A stretch of 64,000 bases of DNA from an uncultured Lachnospiraceae bacterium (GTDB taxonomy: Bacteria > Bacillota > Clostridia > Lachnospirales > Lachnospiraceae), in contig CABSCP010000003.1 in assembly GCA_902476265.1 (NCBI GenBank), forward strand, positions 111,698 to 175,697, read 5' to 3'. Position 1 is the stretch's first letter, and each line of letters begins with the position of its first letter. A program made the position numbers and the translations under genes. The notes beneath the pieces are model-generated. The model saw nothing but the letters and a program-made list of their open reading frames with translations. It was not told where the DNA came from and did no database searches. Shown in pieces: positions 9,076 to 17,238 of this stretch.

Positions 9076-9306
9076 TATCAACTATTTTAGATTAATATAA
9101 GATTTTTTAAAAGCTACAAGTCGGGCCGCATCCGAAAAGGAAAGGAAACTTATGCTCCTGCGCGTCCCCGGCGCCCGGTAAACTCCGCTCCCCATCCACC
9201 TCCTAAACGCTTTCCACAACCAGCCTGCCCGGGGAAGACAGCCGAAGGCGCCTCTTCCCCGCAGCAGGCGTCCTCCCATCCATCTAAACTCCCTTTATCC
9301 CCAGCG
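9076..9306. other. Intergenic stretch without a recognised gene
   Basis: The gap between the two-component genes and the malE-like promoter belongs to a 326-base non-coding interval (8981-9306). It is GC-rich near 9120-9270. Short open frames exist here, but none has a ribosome-binding site or protein-like composition. It may hold the YesN binding sites; no clear direct repeat was found. Confidence 0.4.
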
Positions 9307-11028
9307 TCACACCGCACTCCTGTCCGCTCTTGCCGGAAAATGAAGCTGCATCTTCGTTCCTTTTCCCACTTCACTCTCCACCGTCACCGCATACTCTTCT
9401 CCATAAAACAAACAGATCCGCTCATTCACGTTTCTCACGCCATACCCTTTTGATTCCATGGTCAGAATCCGCTGTGCCACTGCGGCCTCCATGCCAACAC
9501 CATTGTCTTCCACCGAAAACCATACACTGCCTTTTTCCATCCATCCCCTGATCACAATGCGCCCGCGCCCGTCGGTTTTACGCTCAATCCCATGCATGAT
9601 GGCATTTTCTACCAGCGGCTGCAAAATCAGGTTCAAAGACTCGCAGGACAAAATCTCTTGTTCCACCTCTATTTCATAATCAAACTCATGGTCGTGCATC
9701 ATGCTCTGGATCTCCAGATAAGCCTTCGTATTTTTCAGCTCATCCTCCACCCGAAGGGTATTTTTTCCCTTATTTAACGCGGTCCTGTAAAAAGTGGACA
9801 TGGCCAGCGTCATTTTACTGATATCCTCTTCTCCTGCCGCCAGCGCCTTCCAGTTGATCAAAGACAGGGTATTGTAAAGAAAGTGGGGATTGATCTGTGC
9901 CTGGAGGGCCTTCATTTCCGACTCTTTCTGGGTGATTTTGCTCACATAGACCTCTTCGATCAAAGTCCTGATCCGCTTTAACATATTGCCAAATCCCCGA
10001 TACAAAAGGCCGATTTCATCCTTTGCATCGCTTGTCACCGCAAGGTTCAAATTCCCCTCTTCCACCTCCACCATACTGGAAGTGAGTCTTTCGATGCGCC
10101 TGCTGATCAGGCTGGAAATCACCATATACGCCAGGATAGCGCCGCACAGACAGAGCACTACGGTGAGAACCACCATATTTTTAATCGGACGCATGGCCCT
10201 GCCCGCAATGCTGTCGGGCTGATACAGCCACACCTTCCATCCCGTAGTCGCCGACTCCTCGGAAATGATGGCATAGCGGGAAGCGTCTCCTTTTCCTTTT
10301 TCCGCCACAAACTCTCTGTAGGTGAGGTCATATGCGCTGTTCTCATCGGAAAAACGGCTCCCCCGGTAAAGCACATCTCCCTGCTTATCCGTGATAAAAA
10401 CCCCATATTCCGACGTCAGCGTCTGTTCATAGGGTTCAAACAGCCGGTCATAATCCACTTCAATATAAAGGACATTCGCCCGCCCCCTCTTTCCCTCCGA
10501 GGGCATGAGCCGGGCGGAAAAAACTTCCTTGTCCTTTTCATCCACATACCATCCGATGCCGGAAGTCAGCTGAACCGCCTGATACCACTTCTTTTCCGCG
10601 ATTTCCGACAGCGGCGCAATGGTGGTGTCATGCTTCACCATCCCATTATTTGTATAAACCGTGATCCTGTTGATATCGTCATGAAAATATTTTAACGACT
10701 GCAGAACCGGATCCACCACCCCCGTGACCTGCACATATTGGGCATAGGGACTTTCATACTCCTTCTGGAAAACCTCGGTCAGGTTCTGGTTGAAGGCGAT
10801 ATAATCGGATAAATTGTTGTATACCTCTATTTTACTGTCCATTGTGGAAACGGACTGGTACAGATAGGACTGCAGGTTTATTTTCTCCTTGTCGTCAATG
10901 ATCCCCTTCATCTGAAAAAAACTGAACAAAAACAGGACGATCACCGGCAGAAAGCAGAAGCAGATGTAAAACAACACCAGCTTATCCCGCAGCTTGATAT
11001 CGTTGATCCATTGCAGAAATTTATTCAT
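9307..11028 (-). CDS. YesM-type sensor histidine kinase
   Basis: Membrane sensor of 573 residues. Hydrophobic segments at about 18-38 and 285-307 enclose an extracellular sensing domain. A HAMP linker follows, then the His_kinase domain with phospho-acceptor His382 in INPHFLYNTLS, and an HATPase domain with LVENAIMHG and VEDNGVGM. This layout is typical of kinases that sense extracellular sugars in Firmicutes. Its ATG overlaps the end of the yesN-like gene by eight bases, so the pair is translationally coupled. It lies directly upstream of the malE-like operon and most likely controls it; that link is inference from position. Confidence 0.92.
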   Translation of the reverse strand: MNKFLQWINDIKLRDKLVLFYICFCFLPVIVLFLFSFFQMKGIIDDKEKINLQSYLYQSVSTMDSKIEVYNNLSDYIAFNQNLTEVFQKEYESPYAQYVQVTGVVDPVLQSLKYFHDDINRITVYTNNGMVKHDTTIAPLSEIAEKKWYQAVQLTSGIGWYVDEKDKEVFSARLMPSEGKRGRANVLYIEVDYDRLFEPYEQTLTSEYGVFITDKQGDVLYRGSRFSDENSAYDLTYREFVAEKGKGDASRYAIISEESATTGWKVWLYQPDSIAGRAMRPIKNMVVLTVVLCLCGAILAYMVISSLISRRIERLTSSMVEVEEGNLNLAVTSDAKDEIGLLYRGFGNMLKRIRTLIEEVYVSKITQKESEMKALQAQINPHFLYNTLSLINWKALAAGEEDISKMTLAMSTFYRTALNKGKNTLRVEDELKNTKAYLEIQSMMHDHEFDYEIEVEQEILSCESLNLILQPLVENAIMHGIERKTDGRGRIVIRGWMEKGSVWFSVEDNGVGMEAAVAQRILTMESKGYGVRNVNERICLFYGEEYAVTVESEVGKGTKMQLHFPARADRSAV

Positions 11029-12559
11029 CTTCTCCGCTGTTCTCCCCTTTATCCCGGAATTTCTGCGGGCTCACGCCAAAATATTCGCGGAAGCTCTGGC
11101 AAAAATAAGACACGTTCGGATATCCTACTTTCTCACTGATCCCCACAATTTTTTCATGGGTTCCTTCCAGCATTTCCTTCGCCTTTTCCATCCGGCATGC
11201 TTTGATGAATTTGCTCAGGTTCTGCCCGGTTTCCTTCTTAAAAATAGTGCTCAGATAGCTGGGCGCCATATATACCTGTTCCGCCAGGCGCTCAATGCTC
11301 AGCTCTTCTCCGTAATGGCCATAAATGTAACGCTTCACCGTTTCCACCTCCCGGTGCACGCTGCCCGCATCCTTTCTCACTTTCTGCTCAAAAAGACCGA
11401 TGTTTTTCTCAATGATCTCATGGATGCCTTCCAGATCCATGGTCCGGTAAAGGTTCTCCATTTCCGCATTGAGCTCTTTTTCCGTCTTTTCGGGAATCGC
11501 TTCATAAAGCAGCTTCAAAAGGCTGGAAAACATAAACTTCACATAAATCTGGGAAAATCCTACATTTTTGCTATAATTATGGAACAATCTGTCGCAATGC
11601 TCTCTCAGGCTTAAAATATCCTTCGTCCGGATGTCCTGCCTCATCTGGCGCACCAGGGTATCGTCATCCAGACGCACGTCTTCTGCGCTTTCCGCTTCGT
11701 TTTCCGCCATGTAAATCCGGCTGTCCAGACCGTAAAACCGGTTTTCCATCAAAAGCTCCAGCTCCTGATACCGCACCGCCAGCTGGGAACGGTCCCGGAT
11801 GCCGGAAGAAACCGCCACATAGCTTTTCTGCCCTTCCCTGCACTTATCCTGTATGACTGCATTGACAGTCCCGGCCGTTTTCTTCCAGTCCTCTGCTTCC
11901 GTCAGGAAAAAAAGGACGCTCTGCTGGGGATTTAAGTTCAAATAATCAAATTGTGCCCCTGCATCCTGTAACAACTGCGCTGCCAGCTCCTTGTCTCCGC
12001 TGCCGAAGAAATCCCCGCTCACTTCCAGAAGCATCATCCTTTTGTAGCTGTCCAGGAAGTCCATGGAAAAACAGTCTTCCGCCTTTTTTTCCAGTTCTGC
12101 AGCATCTACCCCGTTTAAAATGGCGTTCAATACATATTCCTTAAAGAATACCGTGCTTCTCTCTTTCCGGTTTTCTTCCTGCCTGCTGCCCTCCAGAGAT
12201 TTTAAAATCTTTGCCATAGCGGCTTTAAATTCCGTGGGGTCCACCGGTTTCAGTATGTATTCCGCCACGCCAAGACGCATGGCCTGCCGGGCATATTCAA
12301 ACTCCCCATATCCCGAAAAAACCATCTTTTTCATTCCCGGATACAGCCTGGATACCTGCTCCAACAGCTCAATGCCGTTCATAAAAGGCATTTTCACATC
12401 CGTCATCAGGATATCCGCTTCGTTTTCTTTCAACCATTCCAGCGCTTCCCTGCCGTTGACCGCCTCTGAAATCTCAAATTCCTGATCCAGCTGACCCAGC
12501 AGGAAACGGATTCCTGTCCTTTCTATTTTTTCATCATCCACAATCAAAATACGATACAT
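11021..12559 (-). CDS. YesN-type response regulator with AraC DNA-binding domain
   Basis: Cytoplasmic transcription regulator of 512 residues. The receiver domain (1-120) has acidic residues DDEK, phospho-acceptor Asp54 in MTDVKMP, and the conserved Lys in YILKPVDP. A middle region of about 280 residues links it to an AraC/XylS DNA-binding domain (about 405-505) with two helix-turn-helix motifs, SIERLAEQVYMAPSYLS and VGISEKVGYPNVSYFCQSF. The open frame extends eight codons further, but ATG at 12559 has GGGAGG eight bases upstream and starts the usual MYRILIVDDE. It sits 14 bases after the HAD gene and overlaps the sensor gene by eight bases. Confidence 0.93.
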   Translation of the reverse strand: MYRILIVDDEKIERTGIRFLLGQLDQEFEISEAVNGREALEWLKENEADILMTDVKMPFMNGIELLEQVSRLYPGMKKMVFSGYGEFEYARQAMRLGVAEYILKPVDPTEFKAAMAKILKSLEGSRQEENRKERSTVFFKEYVLNAILNGVDAAELEKKAEDCFSMDFLDSYKRMMLLEVSGDFFGSGDKELAAQLLQDAGAQFDYLNLNPQQSVLFFLTEAEDWKKTAGTVNAVIQDKCREGQKSYVAVSSGIRDRSQLAVRYQELELLMENRFYGLDSRIYMAENEAESAEDVRLDDDTLVRQMRQDIRTKDILSLREHCDRLFHNYSKNVGFSQIYVKFMFSSLLKLLYEAIPEKTEKELNAEMENLYRTMDLEGIHEIIEKNIGLFEQKVRKDAGSVHREVETVKRYIYGHYGEELSIERLAEQVYMAPSYLSTIFKKETGQNLSKFIKACRMEKAKEMLEGTHEKIVGISEKVGYPNVSYFCQSFREYFGVSPQKFRDKGENSGEDE

Positions 12560-12573
12560 GTAAAAAACCTCCC

Positions 12574-13317
12574 TCAAAGACAAATTTTTTGAATTTTTCG
12601 GTAAATCAGATTCCAGTCTGCGCCTCTGATCCAGTGATCTGCCTTTGTTCTGTTTTCCCAGCCATCGGCCGGGCTTAAATTGGAATGGATATAAAAGGTG
12701 CCAAATCCTGCCCCAGCAGCGCCGCCGATGTCTGTTGTCATATCGTTTCCGATCATCAGACAGTCTTTCGGCCGCAGCCCTCTTTCCCCCAGCAGTACCT
12801 CAAAAAAGCGCTTGTCCGGCTTGCGGAAGCCGTAATCAGAAGAAAGATAACAGCCCTCAAAAAAGCCTTCCAGTCCCAGATACCGCAGTTCATATGCCGT
12901 AAATACCCGCTGGGCATTGCTCAGAACCCAGAGCCGGTGCCCGTCCTTTTTCAGCTCTGCCAGCGCATGGAAAACCCCCGGATAGAGACGCAGGTATTCC
13001 GTGGACAGGATACGGAAAAACTGGGCGGCATTTATCGCCAGGGCTTTGACATTCTCCGAAATGCCCTTCTTTAAAAAAAGGTTTTCAAACACCTTCTCCA
13101 TCTGCAGTTCCGGGAAACACTCATAGGCCTGTCCGGAATCCATTTCCAGGCAGGCCGTCAAAGCGTCATATTCTCTTTTCAATTCAAACGGCATATATCC
13201 GGCCCCGTAAAATCCCAGATAAAACGCCGTCTTTTCCCAGACAGCCTCCGTATCCGTTTCCGTATGGATATCCACCAGAGTGCCGTACAGGTCAAAAACC
13301 AAATCCCGATATTTCAT
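12574..13317 (-). CDS. HAD superfamily hydrolase with DxYGT motif
   Basis: Soluble HAD-IA type protein (247 residues). The nucleophile is Asp9 in FDLYGT. The second motif has LWVLSNA, and the third LMIGNDMTTDIGGA. The usual second aspartate of DxD is replaced by Tyr11, as in haloacid dehalogenases, so ordinary sugar-phosphatase activity is not assured. A cap domain fills about 15-95. It heads a three-gene unit with the YesN/YesM-like genes. Its ribosome-binding site lies inside a nested hairpin (13319-13354) directly before the ATG. Substrate unknown. Confidence 0.82.
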   Translation of the reverse strand: MKYRDLVFDLYGTLVDIHTETDTEAVWEKTAFYLGFYGAGYMPFELKREYDALTACLEMDSGQAYECFPELQMEKVFENLFLKKGISENVKALAINAAQFFRILSTEYLRLYPGVFHALAELKKDGHRLWVLSNAQRVFTAYELRYLGLEGFFEGCYLSSDYGFRKPDKRFFEVLLGERGLRPKDCLMIGNDMTTDIGGAAGAGFGTFYIHSNLSPADGWENRTKADHWIRGADWNLIYRKIQKICL

Positions 13318-13318
13318 T

Positions 13319-13354
13319 GCACACCTCTGGTGTTATTTTACCACCTTTGTGTGC
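13319..13354 (-). promoter_or_regulatory. Hairpin enclosing the HAD gene ribosome-binding site
   Basis: GCACAC (13319-13324) pairs with GTGTGC (13349-13354), and inside it GGTG (13329-13332) pairs with CACC (13342-13345). In the minus-strand mRNA the Shine-Dalgarno-like AGAGGTG lies in the 3' arm, one base before the ATG region, so folding would hide it. Confidence 0.5.
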
Positions 13355-13367
13355 CTTTTCACAATCC

Positions 13368-14780
13368 CTACTTTCTGGCCTCCGGCAGCCTTGTCCGAAA
13401 CAGCTGATGGGCCAGCTGTTTTGCATTAAAGGGAATCAGCGGATAAATATAACTCTGACTGCTGACCGTACGGTTTGTCACAATGCTCAAAATCAGGATG
13501 ACCACCCCTGCAATATAGCCTCCCACGCCGAAAATGGCGGTCAGAATCAGGTTGATGATGCGCATGAACTTCAGCGCATAGCCAAGTTCGTAGCTGTTCT
13601 GGGTATAGTTTGCCACCGCCACAAAGGCCATATACAACATCACCTCTGAGTTGAACCAGCCGCTTTTAACCGAAAATTCCCCCAGCACCAGGGCTGCCAT
13701 TACGGACAGCGGCGTACTCAGCATATTCGGGGTGTTGACAGCCGCCAGCTTCAGCCCGTCTATGGCAAGTTCCAGCAGCAACAGCTGCCAGATCAGGGGA
13801 ATGTTCACCGTATCCCGCACCATGATGAATTCAAATCCTTTTGGAATCCACTGAGGATACTGCATCAGCAGCAAAAAAGTGGGGGTCAGAAAATAGGTCA
13901 GCACCGCGATCAACATCCGGGAGAGCCGCAGATAAGTCCCCGTGATGGGCGGAAAATAATAGTCGTCCGCTTCTTCCACCACATCGAAAAAAGAGGTGGG
14001 TGTGATCATGGCGGAGGGGGAATTATCCACCAGAATGATGATATTTCCTTCCAGCACCTGGGCGGAAGCCGTATCCGGCCGCTCGGTGTATTTGAATTTC
14101 GGAAAAGGATTGTACCAGCGCCTTTGATACAGACACTCCGCCAGGCTTTCCTGGTTTAAGGTCAATGCGTCTACCTGCAGACTGCTGATCCGCTCCCGGA
14201 CCCGGTCCAAAAAGGTGTGATCCACCCGGTCATCCATATAGCAGAGCACGATATCCGTCTGAGAGGTTTTCCCTGCCTTTAGCATTTCCATCCGAAGCTG
14301 GGGGCTTCTGATTCTTCTGCGGATCAGCGCGGTATTAAAGACGATAGTTTCCACAAATCCGTCTTTGGACCCCCGCAGCACCTTGTCTTTTTCCGGTTCC
14401 GAAACGCTGCGGGCCGGGTAAGTCCTGGCATCGATGAGAATACATTTTTCGTACCCTTCGATGAACAGCGCCACAACGCCTGACATGATGGCGTATTCGA
14501 TTTCCGCCCAGTCATCCTTTAAATCCACTTCCCCGTAGGGCACCAGCTGTTTGCTCATCTCATGGGCATCCTGAGGCAGCTTGTCCGCCGTAATACTCAT
14601 AAAATGCTGCAGAAGCTTCTGCATCACCTCATCCTTGCAAAAGCCGTCTATCATATAAAGACAGGCTTTACGCCCGCCGATCTCCACCACCCTGTAGAGT
14701 ACGTCAAAATTGGTTCCCACTCCAAGCTGCCCCTTTAAATGCTCCATGGTGTCCGACAGCCTGCTGTTCATTTTTTCCAT
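13368..14780 (-). CDS. GerA / SpoVAF-family spore germination protein
   Basis: Integral membrane protein of 470 residues related to GerAA/SpoVAF subunits, expected in the inner membrane of the spore and to act in nutrient-triggered germination. A soluble N-terminal region (1-260) contains DARTYPARSVSEPEKDKVLRG-like sequence near residue 125, typical of GerA subunits. The C-terminal part (about 275-460) has four or five membrane helices with GVGGYIAGVV. The N-terminus resembles SpoVAF (LGVGTNFDVLYR). No GerB or GerC partner is adjacent, which also favours a SpoVAF-type or orphan subunit. A terminator-like hairpin overlaps its ribosome-binding site. Its presence shows a spore-forming ancestry. 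Confidence 0.85.
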   Translation of the reverse strand: MEKMNSRLSDTMEHLKGQLGVGTNFDVLYRVVEIGGRKACLYMIDGFCKDEVMQKLLQHFMSITADKLPQDAHEMSKQLVPYGEVDLKDDWAEIEYAIMSGVVALFIEGYEKCILIDARTYPARSVSEPEKDKVLRGSKDGFVETIVFNTALIRRRIRSPQLRMEMLKAGKTSQTDIVLCYMDDRVDHTFLDRVRERISSLQVDALTLNQESLAECLYQRRWYNPFPKFKYTERPDTASAQVLEGNIIILVDNSPSAMITPTSFFDVVEEADDYYFPPITGTYLRLSRMLIAVLTYFLTPTFLLLMQYPQWIPKGFEFIMVRDTVNIPLIWQLLLLELAIDGLKLAAVNTPNMLSTPLSVMAALVLGEFSVKSGWFNSEVMLYMAFVAVANYTQNSYELGYALKFMRIINLILTAIFGVGGYIAGVVILILSIVTNRTVSSQSYIYPLIPFNAKQLAHQLFRTRLPEARK

Positions 14781-14787
14781 GTAAAAA

Positions 14788-14832
14788 ACTCCCTTCCGGA
14801 CTTTTTTATGTAGAGTGCCCGGATCAGGGAGT
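14788..14832 (-). promoter_or_regulatory. Terminator-like hairpin overlapping the gerA-like ribosome-binding site
   Basis: ACTCCC plus TCCGG (14788-14799) pair with CCGGA plus GGGAGT (14819-14832). On the minus strand the 3' arm GGGAG is the Shine-Dalgarno sequence of the downstream gene and is followed by a T run ending two bases before the ATG. On the plus strand a T run also follows. It may end the blaR1-like transcript, or act as an attenuator for the germination gene. Confidence 0.6.
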
Positions 14833-14858
14833 TTTTATACCGCTATGCTTTTAGCTCT

Positions 14859-16718
14859 TTAAAAATTGTTTTCCAGGCAGGAGAGATAAAAATTCCCCCA
14901 CTGCTCCTCTTTCGCCTGTTTGAGGAGCCTGTTTCTGGAATCTTCGGACAACTCCCCGGTAATCACGGCAAACATGCCGCTTTTCTTCTGCCGATGTGCC
15001 TGACGCGCCAGTTCTTCCACTTCGCTTTCTCCCATCCGGTCCAGGGTGATCGCAAAGAAATTGGTTTTTCCATCATTCCATGCCCTTTGACAGTATTCCT
15101 GGATTTTACCCGCATCCAGTCCTTTTAATGCGATGGCAAAAAAGGAAGTTTTCCCGTCCTCATAAACCCGGTCAAGCCAGCTTTCCTGCTGCTCATTTGT
15201 CAAAAACGGGAATACGGCAGAAAATATTATATTATCGCTCTCTTCATAGGATGTTTCCATCAGTTCCTGCGGTGTTTTTCCTTCCACATTCCGGACAGAG
15301 GATACAAAAGGCGTTTCCAGCGCGGGGCCCATATGCTCTGCTTCCGACTGCAGCCGGGGGTACAAAAGCATGATAGCGTTGATTAGACTTTCCTTCTGCA
15401 TATCCCCCTTTGTCTCTTCGCTGAAATAGCAGCGGAAGGATTTGCCCTCCTCCAGCTCTATGGTACGATAATAGGGAAATTCCTCCGTTCTCTGGACCGG
15501 TATGTTCCATCCGATCTCCAAAATATAAGGATACTGGTAATAAGCATCCTGCCGATAGGCGGTGTACTTGGTTTTCCAGTTGTGGTTTTCCTCTCCCGTC
15601 TGTGTTTTCTCCGGCATTGTTTCCGAAGGAACCTGTGTGCCGGAAGACGCGTATGCGCCAAAAGAAAGGGCAAACGCTCCCGTCAGCACAGCCGCCAAAG
15701 CCCCCATGATCCGGGTTTTCCAATTCGGTCTCCGATAGTTCATAATTGCACCCAGCCTTTCCTTCAACTGTTCTTTTCCTTCCAAAAGCATCACGGCATT
15801 GGTTCTGTATGCCGTGCCGGAAAACATCATTTCCAGCAGCGTGTCCCCATAAGCTCTTCTCTGCTTTGCGTCCAGCCCTTTCATCACGGCTTCATCACAG
15901 GACAATTCACATAAAGAATCGATCTCCTTTTCCATTTTCCGCAGAAGGGGATTAAACCAATGCAGACAAAGGCAAAGCTGTACCAGCCATTTGTAGAGGA
16001 TATCTTTCTTTTTTTGATGAATCAGCTCATGTCTGAAAACGTAGGCCAGTCTCTCCGGCGAAAGATCTTCCTCCGGCAGCACGATACAGGGATGTAACAA
16101 CCCGGCCAGCATGGGAGAAGAAATGTCCGGATAAACGAGAACGTCTGACTCTTTCCGGATCCCCAGAAGTTCTTTTTGCTCCTTTAACGCTTCAAAAACC
16201 GCCGGATTCTCCGGCCGCCTTCCTTTTGTCCTGACCGCGCCTGTAAACCGTCTCCAGGAAAAAAGTTTTCCCGCAAAAAATGCAGCTGCAACACTCAGCC
16301 ACAGCAGGCTCACAATCATACCGGCCTTTATCCGTCCGCCATAATCCAACCGCTCCCGGTTTCCGATTTCCGTCCCCCCGCCGGATTCCATGACGGAGGC
16401 TGCAGAATGACCTGTCATTACTGCTGCAGGAGACTGCGATTCCTCTTTCCCGGCCGGCTGCTGCCCTTCCTCTCCTTTTACCGCATCGGTCTCTGCGGAC
16501 CGTTCCCAGGCTTTCTCCAGCGGGGTGAAAACCGTTCCCGTCAAATTCACCGGAAATGACACCGGAAGCAAAAGCCGCAGCACCACCGCCAGCCAGAGAT
16601 AGTACTGCAATGTTTTGCCCAGATGTACGTTCCGAAATCGCTTTACGGCCAGCAGCGCTGCCATCAGCAGCGTTCCGGAAAAAGACAGGGAAAGCACTGT
16701 TTTCCATAAATCATTCAT
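14859..16718 (-). CDS. BlaR1/MecR1-type M56 sensor peptidase
   Basis: Membrane zinc metalloprotease (619 residues from the chosen start) that would sense an envelope signal and inactivate the BlaI-type repressor. Several membrane helices occupy the first 300 residues. The zinc motif HELIH starts at His230. A further helix near 335-355 leads into an extracellular C-terminal region of about 260 residues. That region is not a penicillin-binding domain; it contains two or three degenerate repeats (LDRVYEDGKTSFFAIALKG, CQRAWNDGKTNFFAITLDR). The start at 16718 overlaps the blaI-like stop by eight bases and has GGAGGGGGAG upstream. The open frame extends to 16760, but the extra codons lie over blaI. 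The signal sensed is unknown. Confidence 0.87.
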   Translation of the reverse strand: MNDLWKTVLSLSFSGTLLMAALLAVKRFRNVHLGKTLQYYLWLAVVLRLLLPVSFPVNLTGTVFTPLEKAWERSAETDAVKGEEGQQPAGKEESQSPAAVMTGHSAASVMESGGGTEIGNRERLDYGGRIKAGMIVSLLWLSVAAAFFAGKLFSWRRFTGAVRTKGRRPENPAVFEALKEQKELLGIRKESDVLVYPDISSPMLAGLLHPCIVLPEEDLSPERLAYVFRHELIHQKKKDILYKWLVQLCLCLHWFNPLLRKMEKEIDSLCELSCDEAVMKGLDAKQRRAYGDTLLEMMFSGTAYRTNAVMLLEGKEQLKERLGAIMNYRRPNWKTRIMGALAAVLTGAFALSFGAYASSGTQVPSETMPEKTQTGEENHNWKTKYTAYRQDAYYQYPYILEIGWNIPVQRTEEFPYYRTIELEEGKSFRCYFSEETKGDMQKESLINAIMLLYPRLQSEAEHMGPALETPFVSSVRNVEGKTPQELMETSYEESDNIIFSAVFPFLTNEQQESWLDRVYEDGKTSFFAIALKGLDAGKIQEYCQRAWNDGKTNFFAITLDRMGESEVEELARQAHRQKKSGMFAVITGELSEDSRNRLLKQAKEEQWGNFYLSCLENNF

Positions 16719-17100
16719 CTGCCTGCTCCCCCTCCTTCCAAAATGTCTGCAGTTCCTCATAATCCCTGGCTGTGAGCATATCCTTTTTGATCAGGGTCGC
16801 CACAAGCCCTCTCACATTTCCCTCGTAAATCCGTTCCACAAAGCTTTCCGTCTGGACAGCCCTGTATTCTTCTCTGCCAACCAGCGCCACATATTGATTG
16901 CGGCGGCCGAATTTATTGGCTTTGAGCATCCCCTTCTCTGCCAGACGTGTCAAAAGGGTAATGATTGTATTCTTATTCCAGGTATTACCGTTTTGCGCCA
17001 GTTTCTCCGCAATCTGCGCATAAAATGCACAGCCGCCAAACTCCCAGATAATTCTCATCAGTTCCAGTTCCGAATCCGATACTGTCTGCGCCATCTTCAT
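16711..17100 (-). CDS. BlaI/MecI/CopY-family transcriptional repressor
   Basis: Winged-helix repressor of 129 residues. The DNA-binding half (1-75) contains SDSELELMRIIWEFGG and a recognition segment KNTIITLLTRLAEKG. The C-terminal half is the dimerisation and cleavage region. Family members bind TACA/TGTA dyads and are cleaved when the partner M56 protease is activated. The gene precedes and overlaps the protease gene, and candidate operators lie in its own promoter, so autoregulation is likely. No beta-lactamase gene is adjacent, so the pair may control remote genes. Confidence 0.92.
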   Translation of the reverse strand: MKMAQTVSDSELELMRIIWEFGGCAFYAQIAEKLAQNGNTWNKNTIITLLTRLAEKGMLKANKFGRRNQYVALVGREEYRAVQTESFVERIYEGNVRGLVATLIKKDMLTARDYEELQTFWKEGEQADE

Positions 17101-17110
17101 CCCTCCATGG

Positions 17111-17162
17111 ACTACGTTTTGTAGTTCTATTTAAAGATAACACTCTGTAGTCCTTTTGTCAA
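17111..17162 (-). promoter_or_regulatory. Promoter and operators of the blaI-blaR1-like operon
   Basis: On the minus strand TTGACA (17162-17157) and TATCTT (17139-17134) are 17 bases apart. A perfect dyad ACTAC-GTTTT-GTAGT (17111-17125) lies just downstream of the -10, and a related half-site ACTACA (17151-17146) lies in the spacer. These match the ACTACA/TGTAGT type of BlaI operator. Confidence 0.75.
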
Positions 17163-17180
17163 CCCCTTCTTCTTTCAAAT

Positions 17181-17219
17181 AAAAAAACCTGCCGGAGCAG
17201 AATTAAACTCCGACAGGTT
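17181..17219 (-). terminator. Rho-independent terminator of groESL
   Basis: Arms AACCTGCCGGAG (17186-17197) and CTCCGACAGGTT (17208-17219) pair with one mismatch. On the minus strand seven Ts follow (17187-17181). It lies 20 bases after the groEL stop codon. Confidence 0.9.
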
Positions 17220-17238
17220 CCTTTATTTCTATTATTTT

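Noticed and set aside
9082..9279. 65-codon minus-strand frame in the gap before the malE-like promoter
   Set aside because: Arg/Gly-rich composition with no ribosome-binding site or recognised family; it overlaps no conserved feature.
16719..16760. Upstream extension of the M56 peptidase frame
   Set aside because: The extra 14 codons lie inside blaI in another frame. ATG 16718 with a strong ribosome-binding site and coupling overlap is better.
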